The notes beneath the pieces are model-generated. The model saw only the letters and a program-made list of their open reading frames with translations, was not told the DNA's origin and made no database searches. Source: DASXRA01 sp036502575 (GTDB taxonomy: Bacteria; Actinomycetota; Actinomycetes; Mycobacteriales; Jatrophihabitantaceae). Taken from it: a stretch of 64,000 nt of DNA. Shown one piece after another: positions 26,443 to 34,652 of the stretch. How positions within the stretch are numbered: the stretch's first letter is position 1; each line of letters begins with the position of its first letter. Both the position numbers and the translations under genes were made by a program. The DNA is taken from NCBI GenBank assembly GCA_036502575.1, contig DASXYL010000052.1, positions 1 to 64,000 of the forward strand, in the 5' to 3' direction.

Positions 26443-26468
26443 CCTTCGTGATTGCGAAGGTGCATAGT
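26443..26468 (+). promoter_or_regulatory. Probable promoter of the importer operon with inverted repeat
   Basis: CCTTCG-TGATTG-CGAAGG (26443-26460) lies directly before CATAGT (26463-26468), a plausible -10. Transcription from here would start at or next to the ATG at 26476, i.e. leaderless. Confidence 0.45.
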
Positions 26469-26475
26469 TGCCTTC

Positions 26476-28086
26476 ATGCCAGGGCTTGCGAGTTCGTATC
26501 GACAGCGTGTCGTGGTCAACGGTGCATCGCCGAGGCCCCGTAGGCAGGTGCGTCGAGGGCTGGGCGTGGTCAGCGTTTGCGCTGTTCTGGCGGTTGCCGG
26601 CTGCAGCGGGAGTGGCGGCTCGAGCAGCTCTGGCGGTCGGCCGACGTTGAAGATCGCGGCCGTGTTCTTGCCGGCGGCGATCGACCCGGCGAAGGGCATC
26701 GATGCGGTGTTCTCGTTCGTGGAGACGCTGACGAAGGTCGACGATCGGGGTTCGGCGAAGCCGTTCCTACTTGCAACCCTTCCGACCCGCAAGGACGCAA
26801 CGCATTGGGTGCTCGATTTGAAGCCGAACGTAACGTTCCAAAACGGGCATCCGATGACGGCGACCACGGTGGCCGCAGCGATGAACAGGGAGGTGAAGCT
26901 CAGCGACGCCGGCAAGGCGGCACTACCCGGCGCGACGTTCACGGCTACCGGCCCTCTGCAAGTGACCGTGGACACGGGTACGCCGCAGCCCCTGTTGCCC
27001 TACGACCTGGCCGATCGTGCGTTCGCGGTCTATGACGAGCCGATGGTGGCCGCGGCGGGCAGCGCGCCGAATGCGTTGGCGGGTAAGGGTGTGTTCACGG
27101 CGCCATATGCGCTGACCAGCGTGGACACCCGAGGGATGCAGCTGGTCGCGTACGACAAGTACTGGCAGGGCAAGCCAGCCTTGGGCGGTGTCGCGGTCAC
27201 CCTCGTCCCGGATGCGCAGGCGCGGGCGGCGGCGGTGGAGAGCGGGCAGGTCGATGTCGCTGATGGGGCGAACGAGCCCGACGTCGTTCAGCTGACCAAG
27301 GGTCGATCGGATGTGAAGCTGCAACTGTCGAACGTGCCGCTGTTGCGGCTGAACATGTACCTCAATCCGTCGACCGCGCCGTTCAACGATGTCGCGGTGC
27401 GCCGGGCGGTGTTGATGGCGATCAACTACGCGGAGCTGGGCTCGCGGTTCACGGCGGGGACTGGCGAGCCGGCGACGGGGATCTTCCCGAGTTCGTATCC
27501 GCTGACGGTGTCCACGCAGAAGACCGATCTGGCGCAGGCGCGGTCACTGCTCGACGCCGCGGGCTGGACCGGGGGCTCGGGAGGGGTGCGGTCGAAGGAT
27601 GGGCAGCGGCTGAACCTGACGCTGCTGACCTACAACGAGCGACCGGTGATGAAGCCGCTGTCGATCGGCATCCAGACGATGCTCAAGCAGGTCGGTATCA
27701 ACGTCAGGATCGCCAGCCAACCGTATGACCCGAAGATGTATGACGATGCGAAAAAGTGGAACCTCGCGCTCTACAACGACTACTCGATCTCACCGACCGG
27801 GGCCCCGGATGCGTATCTGAGCCAGCTGTTCGACACGCACAGCTCGCTGAACTACTGGCACATCGCCGACCCCCAGCTGGACACGCAGCTTGCCGCACTA
27901 CCCAAGGCGACCGACCGCAAGACGGCGCTGGCGGCCGCGCAGCAGTCGATCTGGAACGACGCGTACATGGCGACGGTCTCCTTCGTGAAAGATGGGTCGC
28001 TGGTCGGCAAGAACTGGCAGTCCTACGTCCCGGGTGACGGCTACCAGCAGCAGGAGTGGACGTGGCAGACCGCGCCGGGCTCGTGA
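26476..28086 (+). CDS. ABC importer substrate-binding lipoprotein (SBP_bac_5, peptide/nickel type)
   Basis: A 536-residue extracellular binding protein of the oligopeptide/nickel class (cluster C). The ATG at 26476 leads an N-terminal region with lipobox LAVAGC. Family marks are the LKIAAVFLPAAIDPAKG start of the mature fold, HWVLDLKPNVTFQNGHPMTATTVAAAM, YWQGKPALGGVAVTLVPDAQARAAAVESGQVDVADG, and ARSLLDAAGW. It begins a five-gene operon whose neighbours are metal regulators and transporters. This suggests the cargo is a metal-chelate or metallophore rather than a nutrient peptide (inference). Confidence 0.88.
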   Translation: MPGLASSYRQRVVVNGASPRPRRQVRRGLGVVSVCAVLAVAGCSGSGGSSSSGGRPTLKIAAVFLPAAIDPAKGIDAVFSFVETLTKVDDRGSAKPFLLATLPTRKDATHWVLDLKPNVTFQNGHPMTATTVAAAMNREVKLSDAGKAALPGATFTATGPLQVTVDTGTPQPLLPYDLADRAFAVYDEPMVAAAGSAPNALAGKGVFTAPYALTSVDTRGMQLVAYDKYWQGKPALGGVAVTLVPDAQARAAAVESGQVDVADGANEPDVVQLTKGRSDVKLQLSNVPLLRLNMYLNPSTAPFNDVAVRRAVLMAINYAELGSRFTAGTGEPATGIFPSSYPLTVSTQKTDLAQARSLLDAAGWTGGSGGVRSKDGQRLNLTLLTYNERPVMKPLSIGIQTMLKQVGINVRIASQPYDPKMYDDAKKWNLALYNDYSISPTGAPDAYLSQLFDTHSSLNYWHIADPQLDTQLAALPKATDRKTALAAAQQSIWNDAYMATVSFVKDGSLVGKNWQSYVPGDGYQQQEWTWQTAPGS

Positions 28087-29141
28087 CCAGCACCGACGTG
28101 GTCTCGCCGCCCATGGTTGAGGCGGCAGTGGCGGCGCCAGCTGCGGACGCGGAGCAGGCGCGGCGTCCGCCCCGTGGGTGGCGCGGGTTTGGTCGGGGCG
28201 GGCGGGTGTTGCGGATGTTGCCCGGCCGGATCGGGCAGGCGGTGCTGACGTTATGGGCGTCGTCGGTCCTGGTGTGGCTGTTGACCGCCGTGGGGCCTGG
28301 CGACCCGGCCCAGAAGGTCTTATCGACGCGCGGTGTCCGATCGCCCACGGCGCAGCAACTGTCCTCCGTGCAGCACGAGCTGGGCCTGGATCGGCCGCTA
28401 GTAGCGCAGTATCTGCACTGGCTCGCCCGGGCGGTGCGCGGCGACTTCGGCACCTCCTACATCTCCGGGCTGCCGGTGCGCACCGAGCTGGCGCACCGGC
28501 TGGGGGCCACGCTGACGTTGGCTGCGACCGCGCTGGCGATGGTGATCACGGTGGCGTTGCTGGTCGGCCTGGCCGCGGCCGCGATGGTCGGGCGGTGGCC
28601 CGATGTCGCGCTGCGCGGGCTGACCGTGGTGGCCGCGGCAGTCCCGGCGTTCGTAGTCGGCCTGGTGCTGATCCAGGTCGTCATCGTCAACCTCGGCATC
28701 GGCCACGTGATCGCCAACGGCAGCTTGAGCGACGCGGTGCTGCCGGCAATCTGTATCGCGGTTGGGTCGATGGCGGTACCCACCCGGGTGCTGCGCGCCT
28801 CGGCGATCGCGGCAATGGATGAGAACTACGCGCTGATGGCGCAGGCCCGCGGTGCGCGGCCGCTGTGGGTGCTGCTCCGCCACGCTCTACCCAACTCGCT
28901 CGTGCCGTTCATCCACGCGCTGTCCCTGTCCGCGGCCTACATGATCGGCGGCACGGTCGTGGTGGAGGCCGTGTTCACCTGGCCCGGGGTGGGCTCGTAT
29001 CTCGTGAGCTCGGTCGCGCAGCGCGACCTGCCCGTGGTGCAGGCGGGCGTACTGCTGGCGACCTTCGCTTACGTGTCGGCCAGCCTGGTCGCCGACGTGC
29101 TGACGACGCTGATCGATCCCCGCACGCAGGCCGCCACATGA
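28083..29141 (+). CDS. ABC importer permease (DppB/NikB type)
   Basis: A membrane subunit of about 352 residues. GTG at 28083 overlaps the previous stop by 4 bases (GTGA). The N-terminal about 45 residues are cytosolic and Pro/Ala/Arg-rich. The fold follows with the first helix (AVLTLWASSVLVWLLTAV), the periplasmic segment, and five further helices. The coupling-helix region is DENYALMAQARGARPLWVLLRHALPNSLVPF (EAA loop). Confidence 0.9.
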   Translation: MTSTDVVSPPMVEAAVAAPAADAEQARRPPRGWRGFGRGGRVLRMLPGRIGQAVLTLWASSVLVWLLTAVGPGDPAQKVLSTRGVRSPTAQQLSSVQHELGLDRPLVAQYLHWLARAVRGDFGTSYISGLPVRTELAHRLGATLTLAATALAMVITVALLVGLAAAAMVGRWPDVALRGLTVVAAAVPAFVVGLVLIQVVIVNLGIGHVIANGSLSDAVLPAICIAVGSMAVPTRVLRASAIAAMDENYALMAQARGARPLWVLLRHALPNSLVPFIHALSLSAAYMIGGTVVVEAVFTWPGVGSYLVSSVAQRDLPVVQAGVLLATFAYVSASLVADVLTTLIDPRTQAAT

Positions 29142-30070
29142 GCGTCACCACCCCGGCCCCGCCGGCGCCACGGCAGTCGCCGCCGACGATGACTGTTCAG
29201 AGCGGACGGATCCGAGGTTGGCTCCGGCCCCGATCCGGGTTCTCGCTGCTGACCCCGCGCGCCGCTGTCTCCGCGGTCGTGTCCACGCTCGCCGGACGGC
29301 TCGGACTGGCCTGTGCTGCCGTGGTGGCGGTGTTGATCGCCGCAGGGTCACTGCGCAGCGCTACGCCTTCTGCGGTGGCGATCCAGGACGCGTTCCGCGG
29401 CCCGAGTTGGGCGCATCCGCTGGGTACCGATGACTACGGCCGCGACGAGCTGGCACGAGTGGCTGCCGGTGGACGCACCAGCCTGTTCGCCGCCGTATTG
29501 GTGCTCGCGATTGCGATGGCGGTCGCCTTGCTGGTCGGCACGCTGTCCGGGCTGCTGGGCGGGTTCGTCGATGCGGTGTTGATGCGAATCACCGACGTCG
29601 TGTTGTCCATTCCAAGTCTGGTACTGGCGATGGCGGTGATCGGGACGCTGGGGCCCGGGTTCATGCAGCTGGTCGGCGCGCTGTCGGTCAGCTATATCGC
29701 CTCGTTCACCCGGATGAGCCGCGCGTTTGCGCTGGCCTCGCGCAACCGGCCCGATGTCGCCGCGGCGCGCCTGGCCGGCGTGGGCTGGTGGCGCACCACG
29801 ATCGGTCACGTCCTGCCGCGGGTGGCCAGCCAGCTGTGCGTGATCAGCACACTCACGCTGGGCGACATCGTCATCAGCATCGCCGGGCTGTCGTTCCTGG
29901 GCCTCGGCATCCAACCACCCGCGGCGGAATGGGGATCGATGCTGTCCGATTCCCGAAGCGCCTTCTCGGTCCAGCCGTGGCTGCTCGTCGGGCCCGCGAT
30001 GGCGATCGTGCTCACCGCCGGCGCGGTCAACTTGATCGCTGACGCGGTGCGAGAGCGGGTGCCGGCATGA
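29138..30070 (+). CDS. ABC importer permease (DppC/NikC type)
   Basis: The second permease, 310 residues. ATG at 29138 overlaps the previous stop (ATGA). Marks of the C-type subunit are the HPLGTDDYGRDELARVAAGGRTSL motif after the first helix and the EAA loop RPDVAAARLAGVGWWRTTIGHVLPRVASQL. The C-terminal GLGIQPPAAEWGSMLSDSR is also typical of this family. Six helices are predicted from the hydrophobic runs. It would form the heterodimeric channel with the preceding gene. Confidence 0.9.
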   Translation: MSVTTPAPPAPRQSPPTMTVQSGRIRGWLRPRSGFSLLTPRAAVSAVVSTLAGRLGLACAAVVAVLIAAGSLRSATPSAVAIQDAFRGPSWAHPLGTDDYGRDELARVAAGGRTSLFAAVLVLAIAMAVALLVGTLSGLLGGFVDAVLMRITDVVLSIPSLVLAMAVIGTLGPGFMQLVGALSVSYIASFTRMSRAFALASRNRPDVAAARLAGVGWWRTTIGHVLPRVASQLCVISTLTLGDIVISIAGLSFLGLGIQPPAAEWGSMLSDSRSAFSVQPWLLVGPAMAIVLTAGAVNLIADAVRERVPA

Positions 30071-31086
30071 CCCGTCTGCTCAAACACCACACGACCCCGG
30101 TCACCCAGCCGACGGTGGGTGTCGACGGTGAGCCAGGGGCCGCGTTGGACGTGCAGGACCTGCACGTGCGCTACCGGCGAGGAACGCATGCGGTGCGCGG
30201 CGTGAGCCTGAGCATCGAGCCCGGCCGCTGCCTAGCGGTGGTCGGCGAGTCCGGTTCCGGCAAGTCGACGATTGCGCTCGCGCTGCTGGGTCTGCTTCCC
30301 GCGGGCACTCACTGCTCGGGCAGCGCCCAGGTGCAAGGCCAGCAACTGGTCGGAGTGAGCCAGCGAGATCTGCGCGCGGTACGGGGCTGCACCATCGGCT
30401 ACGTGGGCCAGGACCCGATGCGCTCCTTCGACCCGCTCTACTCGGTCGGCGCCTCGGTCGCGGAGGCGTGGCGCGCCCGGGGGCAACGTCCCCCGGCCGG
30501 AGAGGTTACCAACGCGCTGGAGGAACTCGGCATCGCCGATGCCGCGCGACGAGCGCGGCTGCGCGCGCATCAGTGGAGCGGCGGCATGCTGCAACGCGCG
30601 GCCATCGCGGCCGCCAACGCCCACGGCCCGTGTCTGATCATCGCCGACGAACCGACCTCCGCGTTGGACGCCGACCGCGCTGACAGTGTGCTCAGCTCGC
30701 TGCGCTCCACGCAGGTCGCGGTCCTGCTGATCAGCCACGACCTCGCCCTGGTCGGACGGCACAGCGACACCGTCGCGGTCATGTACGCCGGGCGGATCGT
30801 CGAGCACGGGCCGGCAGAGCGGGTTCTCACCCATCCCCGCCACCCTTACACCGCGGCGCTGCTCGCGGCCTCACCCCGACTCGGTGCGGGCCTGCCGGTC
30901 CCTCTGCCCGGCGCCCCGCCACGCTTGGACGTCGATCCCGAAGGCTGCGCGTTCGCGCCCCGCTGCGTGCATGCCCAAGATCACTGCCGCGCCCGGGACC
31001 CGGAGTTCTCCGACGACGTGGCGTGCGTCCGGCACCGGGAGCTCAGGCTGACCGTGGCCAACGACGTGGCGGGAACGGGCTCGTGA
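30067..31086 (+). CDS. ABC importer ATPase (DppD/NikD type)
   Basis: A 339-residue ATPase. ATG overlaps the upstream stop (ATGA). Walker A is GESGSGKST, the signature is HQWSGGMLQRAAIA, Walker B is CLIIADEPTSAL and the H-loop is LLISHDLAL. The C-terminal extension carries the oligopeptide-family Cys-rich motif CAFAPRCVHAQDHCRARDPE, which in relatives binds an iron-sulfur cluster. The signature departs slightly from LSGGQ (WSGGM), as in NikD-like proteins. Confidence 0.92.
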   Translation: MTRLLKHHTTPVTQPTVGVDGEPGAALDVQDLHVRYRRGTHAVRGVSLSIEPGRCLAVVGESGSGKSTIALALLGLLPAGTHCSGSAQVQGQQLVGVSQRDLRAVRGCTIGYVGQDPMRSFDPLYSVGASVAEAWRARGQRPPAGEVTNALEELGIADAARRARLRAHQWSGGMLQRAAIAAANAHGPCLIIADEPTSALDADRADSVLSSLRSTQVAVLLISHDLALVGRHSDTVAVMYAGRIVEHGPAERVLTHPRHPYTAALLAASPRLGAGLPVPLPGAPPRLDVDPEGCAFAPRCVHAQDHCRARDPEFSDDVACVRHRELRLTVANDVAGTGS

Positions 31087-31847
31087 CCGCGGTCAGGCCC
31101 ACGGTGCGCCGCCGGCGCGTGGACGTCGCCCCGGCGAGCGCACCGGTCATCGAGGCCAGCGCGATCAGCGTGCGCTACGGTTACCGACGCCAACGCACGA
31201 CGGTGATCGACGGCATCGACCTGCGGGTGACTCCCGGCGAGGTAGTCGGCATCCAAGGCCCCTCCGGATGCGGCAAGTCAACCCTGCTGCGGGTACTCGC
31301 CACCCTGGAGAAGCCCACCACAGGGCAGTTGCGCCTGGGCGGCCAGCCACAGCATCGACCCCGGCGCGATGGCTACGTCATGCCCATCGCGCAGAACTCC
31401 GTCGGCGCGCTGGACGCGCGCTGGCCGATCTGGCGCACCATCACCGAGCCGCTGATGGCTTCCCGCCGCCGACCCCACCCCAACCCGGCGCAGCGGCGCC
31501 AGATCGCCGCCGAACGCCTTGCCGCCGTGGGCCTTGACGCGCTGGACCTCGACAGCCGCCCCGCGCAGCTGTCCGGCGGGCAGTGCCAGCGGGTGGCAAT
31601 CCTGCGCGCCCTGATCGCCCGACCGCGCCTGCTGGTCGCCGACGAGCCCACCGCCGCACTCGACGTCTCGGTCGCCGCAGGTGTGCTGCACCTGCTCGCC
31701 GACGCCGCAGCGGGCGGAGTTGCCGTCGTCGTCGCCAGCCACGACCGCATCGCTCTACAGGTGCTGTGTCATCGGGTCTTGGAAATGTGCGACGGACACG
31801 TCGTCGAGTTGCCCGGCCAACACCTCGACCAGGCCTCGGCTCGCTGA
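31083..31847 (+). CDS. ABC importer ATPase (DppF/NikE type)
   Basis: A 254-residue ATPase. GTG overlaps the upstream stop (GTGA). Walker A is GPSGCGKSTL, the signature is PAQLSGGQCQRVAI, Walker B is LLVADEPTAALD and the H-loop is VVVASHDRIAL. It is short, without the Cys-rich C-terminal tail of its partner. It completes a binding protein, two permeases and two ATPases, the arrangement of Opp, Nik and Cnt systems. Confidence 0.9.
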   Translation: MTAVRPTVRRRRVDVAPASAPVIEASAISVRYGYRRQRTTVIDGIDLRVTPGEVVGIQGPSGCGKSTLLRVLATLEKPTTGQLRLGGQPQHRPRRDGYVMPIAQNSVGALDARWPIWRTITEPLMASRRRPHPNPAQRRQIAAERLAAVGLDALDLDSRPAQLSGGQCQRVAILRALIARPRLLVADEPTAALDVSVAAGVLHLLADAAAGGVAVVVASHDRIALQVLCHRVLEMCDGHVVELPGQHLDQASAR

Positions 31848-31885
31848 TCGAACCCGCTGGCAATCGGCAGCAGCGGGTGAGCCTA

Positions 31886-31898
31886 ATTCTGCTAGAAT
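31886..31898. promoter_or_regulatory. Inverted repeat ATTCT-GCT-AGAAT over a -10 element
   Basis: A perfect 5-3-5 inverted repeat that contains TAGAAT (31893-31898), a good -10. The ATG of the ArsR gene at 31905 is 7 bases past the -10, so the message is probably leaderless and autorepressed. Confidence 0.55.
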
Positions 31899-31904
31899 CT
31901 GCGC

Positions 31905-32255
31905 ATGCATGAAGGCATTGACGGATTCTCGATGCCGACAACCGACGCAGTCGAGCAGGCCGCGGAACGGTTGCGGATTCTCGCCGACCCGACTCGGCTG
32001 CGCGTGCTCTGGGCCCTCGCCCAAGGCGAATCGTCGGTGACCTGCCTGGCCGAGCTAACTGGCGCGCACCCCACCGCAGTGAGCCAGCACTTGGCCAAAC
32101 TGCGCATGACCGGCCTCGTGCACGCCCGCCGGCAAGGCACCTTCCAGTACTACACCGTCACCGACCCGAGCATCGTCAAACTCGTCGAGACCGCGATGGG
32201 CGAAGCGATCACACCTGGTGCCCGGCGCAAGCCGCGAAAGCTCACGACCGCCTGA
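31905..32255 (+). CDS. ArsR/SmtB-family metal sensor repressor
   Basis: A 116-residue winged-helix repressor. The fold is clear: AAERLRILADPTRLRVLWALAQG, SVTCLAELTGAHPTAVSQHLAKLRMTGLVHARRQGTFQYYTV. The start MHEGIDG puts a His next to the N-terminus, as in NmtR, where N-terminal residues help bind nickel/cobalt. The alpha-5 region lacks the usual Asp/His set, so the metal cannot be fixed. It sits between the importer operon and the Cys-rich protein/MFS genes and likely regulates one or both. Confidence 0.85.
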   Translation: MHEGIDGFSMPTTDAVEQAAERLRILADPTRLRVLWALAQGESSVTCLAELTGAHPTAVSQHLAKLRMTGLVHARRQGTFQYYTVTDPSIVKLVETAMGEAITPGARRKPRKLTTA

Positions 32256-32422
32256 TACGCAAGGACGGCGCCCCCGCGCTAAATGCTGCTGCCGCGCAGC
32301 TCGGCCTGATGCGTGTATGGCCCACAACTCGCTCGGCCGATCTACTCGATACCCACGATCTGGCTGCGGGTTTAATCCATTCGTAACTGCGTTACTGTGC
32401 AGCTATGCAGTAACATAGGTGG
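32256..32422. other. Intergenic promoter region
   Basis: Holds the operator at 32391-32414 and three GTAAC/GTTAC half-sites; otherwise no gene is seen. Confidence 0.4.
32391..32414. promoter_or_regulatory. Inverted repeat GTTACTG-N10-CAGTAAC
   Basis: A perfect 7+7 inverted repeat ending 8 bases before the GTG at 32423, with a further GTAAC half-site at 32383. TAACAT (32411-32416) is a possible -10 for a leaderless message. Candidate operator of the ArsR or Fur proteins in the island. Confidence 0.5.
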
Positions 32423-32857
32423 GTGCCTCGTCAGCTGACCGTCACGCTCTGCCGCGGTTGTTGTTGCGGCAGCACGACCAAGCATCCCAACGTCAACCAT
32501 GACGCGCACGCGCGGCGCATCCGTGACGCGGTACGCGCGAGCGGGACGGGTGTGACCCGGGTCGTGAAGTGCCTCGACGAATGCGAGCACTCCGATGTCG
32601 TGCTGGTCCGCCGAACATCCCCCGTAGGTAGGCGCGAGCACTTCTGGCTCGGCCCCGTCAACGACGCCGTCGACGTCGACGCCCTCGCCCAATGGCTCAG
32701 CGGCCCACCGGACACGCCGTTGCCGGACCGGCTGCAGCGGTTGCGGTTCGCCAAGCGGCCGCCGCGACCGCCACTGGCCGCGCGGGTCGCCGCAGGTACG
32801 GAGACGAGCCTGATCTGCCCGGTCAGCGTCCCTGACCCCGCCGCCGGTCGGGCTTAG
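32423..32857 (+). CDS. CRGCCCG-motif (2Fe-2S) ferredoxin-like protein, paralogue 1
   Basis: A 144-residue protein with a thioredoxin-like [2Fe-2S] ferredoxin pattern: TVTLCRGCCCG (Cys10, 13, 14, 15) and KCLDECEHSDVV (Cys50, Cys54), ending in a basic Pro-rich tail. Between them lies KHPNVNH, also kept in the second paralogue at 34245 and possibly a metal ligand set. GTG at 32423 follows the operator by 8 bases. It is followed by the MFS gene after 23 bases. A role in cluster or metal handling is inferred from the Cys pattern and neighbours. Confidence 0.8.
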   Translation: MPRQLTVTLCRGCCCGSTTKHPNVNHDAHARRIRDAVRASGTGVTRVVKCLDECEHSDVVLVRRTSPVGRREHFWLGPVNDAVDVDALAQWLSGPPDTPLPDRLQRLRFAKRPPRPPLAARVAAGTETSLICPVSVPDPAAGRA

Positions 32858-32880
32858 CAGCGGCAGAGCAGGGGGCAGGG

Positions 32881-34197
32881 GTGGCCGACCTCACGGTCGA
32901 CAGTCGAAGTCCGATCTGGCTGAACCGGTCGTTCCGGCGACTGTTCGCAGCACGCAGCGCCTCGCTGCTGGGCGACGGGGTCGCCGCCATCGCGTTGACC
33001 TTCGCGGTCCTTGACACGCATCACGGATCGACCGGCGCTCTAGGTGCGGTGCTGTTTGCCCGGGCGCTAACCCAAGGTGGGTTCCTGTTGCTCGGCGGGG
33101 TGTTGGCCGACCGGTGGCCGCGGGTGCGGCTGATGATCGGCGCGGAGATCCTGGCTTGCGCCGCGCAGACTGCTGTGGCGTCGGTGGTCATCGCCGGCGG
33201 CGCCTCGCTGGCAACGTTCACCGCGCTCGCCGCGCTGAGCGGGGCAGCGGCCGGATTGTTCTTCCCTGCCTCGGCGAGCATCCTGCCCCAGCTGGTCGAG
33301 CCCGCTCAGCTGCAGCCGGCCAACGCTCTGCTGCGTGTGTCGATCAATGCGGCCACCCTGGTCGGTGCGGCGCTCGGCGGAGTGCTGGTTAGCACCGTGG
33401 GCCCGGGCCGGACACTGGCGATCGACGCCGCCACCTTCTTGCTCTCCGCGGCGCTGTTGGGAGGCATCCATATCCGGGCCGCACCCACCGCCACAGCAAT
33501 GACTCTGATCGCGAGCCTCCGAGGCGGATGGGCAGAGTTCACGGCGCGACGGTGGGTCTGGGCCATCGTCGCGCAGTACGCAGTCATCACTGCCTGCTTC
33601 AGCGGGTGTATTCGGGTGTTGGGCCCGCTGGTCGCCGAACGCCACTTCCGCGGAGCGTTGGGCTGGTCGGCCATCCTCAGCGCCGAGGCGGTCGGCTTCC
33701 TCGTGGGCAGCGTGCTTCTTGTTCGCGTTCGCCCTCGCTATCCGCTTCGAGTCGCGATCTTTGCCACGTTCGGATATCTCCCGTCCCTAATCTTGCTGGG
33801 CGTCGGCGCGCCGCTGTGGGTGATCGTTCCCGTCATGGTCGCCGATGGAATCTGCTCCGACACGTTCGAGGTGCTGTGGGCGACTGCTTTGCAGCAGCAC
33901 GTTCCCGGTGGTGCGCTTTCGCGGGTCACTTCCTATGACGCCCTCGGTTCCTTCGGCGTCGGAGCGATCGGTCTCGGTCTGGCCGGGCCGATCGCCGCAG
34001 CGGTGGGGGTGACCGCGACCTTCATCGGTGCCGCCGCCGTCATGTTCGTCGCCAGCACCATCGTGGTCCTCATCCCCTCGGTCCGCAGTCTCACCCTCGC
34101 TGCCACCCCACATCGCGTGGACGCGGCACTCGCTCCGTCCGCTGGGCCCGCGCCTGCGGCGCACCCGAGCAACACGGGACGTCGAGGTGAGGAGTAG
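32881..34197 (+). CDS. MFS transporter
   Basis: A 438-residue major-facilitator protein with about 12 helices. It starts with a short polar segment and FRRLFAARSASLLGDGVAAIALTFAVL, followed by the A-motif-like GGVLADRWPRVRLM between helices 2 and 3. The mid-loop and second half repeat the pattern. The drug/metal-export type (MFS_3, enterobactin-exporter-like) fits best. Placed next to a Cnt/Nik-like importer it might export a metallophore or metal complex (inference); no biosynthesis genes are nearby. A short charged tail ends the protein. Confidence 0.85.
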   Translation: MADLTVDSRSPIWLNRSFRRLFAARSASLLGDGVAAIALTFAVLDTHHGSTGALGAVLFARALTQGGFLLLGGVLADRWPRVRLMIGAEILACAAQTAVASVVIAGGASLATFTALAALSGAAAGLFFPASASILPQLVEPAQLQPANALLRVSINAATLVGAALGGVLVSTVGPGRTLAIDAATFLLSAALLGGIHIRAAPTATAMTLIASLRGGWAEFTARRWVWAIVAQYAVITACFSGCIRVLGPLVAERHFRGALGWSAILSAEAVGFLVGSVLLVRVRPRYPLRVAIFATFGYLPSLILLGVGAPLWVIVPVMVADGICSDTFEVLWATALQQHVPGGALSRVTSYDALGSFGVGAIGLGLAGPIAAAVGVTATFIGAAAVMFVASTIVVLIPSVRSLTLAATPHRVDAALAPSAGPAPAAHPSNTGRRGEE

Positions 34198-34244
34198 CCG
34201 CTACGTGGTCGGTGGTCGCGCGATGGGATTACGGACGCAGCCGC

Positions 34245-34652
34245 TCAGCGCCGGTCGACGGCGCGCCTTTGGCGAGGTGGTGTGAACGTGTACAGCTCGA
34301 GGGTGGCGGGCGGGTCGGCGATGCCAGGACCGCCGGCGTTCACCCAGGCGAGGACGTCGCTGATGGCCTCGTCGTCGAGCACGTATTCCAGCCATATCGG
34401 CCGAGCGCCTGCATGGTGGCCGTCGCGCGAGGGTGCCACGACGAGCACGTTCGAGTGCTCACATGCGTTCAGGCAGTCGGCCACGTGGACTCGCCCTCCG
34501 TTGGCGACACCGTCGCGTAGCCGGGACAGCTGACGTGTGTGGTTCACCTCGGGATGTTTGCCGAGGGCGCCGCAGCAGCAGCCGCGACACACCGTCACCG
34601 TGCAGGGCGCGGCCTGGCTGGTGTCGCGTACAGCGCGCGCACGTCGGGTCAC
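34245..34652 (-). CDS. CRGCCCG-motif (2Fe-2S) ferredoxin-like protein, paralogue 2
   Basis: A 135-residue paralogue of the protein at 32423: TVTVCRGCCCG (Cys22, 25, 26, 27), KHPEVNH, and DCLNACEHSNVLVV (Cys60, Cys64), followed by PIWLEYVLDDEAISDVLAWV. GTG at 34652 overlaps the stop of the metal ATPase gene by 4 bases (GTGA), so it is made with the ATPase. The two paralogues, one with an MFS transporter and one with a metal pump, suggest a shared function in metal transport, such as metallochaperone or redox partner (inference). Confidence 0.8.
   Translation of the reverse strand: MTRRARAVRDTSQAAPCTVTVCRGCCCGALGKHPEVNHTRQLSRLRDGVANGGRVHVADCLNACEHSNVLVVAPSRDGHHAGARPIWLEYVLDDEAISDVLAWVNAGGPGIADPPATLELYTFTPPRQRRAVDRR

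Noticed and set aside
32881..34197. Claim of a full metallophore system like Cnt
   Set aside because: No chelator biosynthesis gene in the window; kept only as a hypothesis for the transport half.
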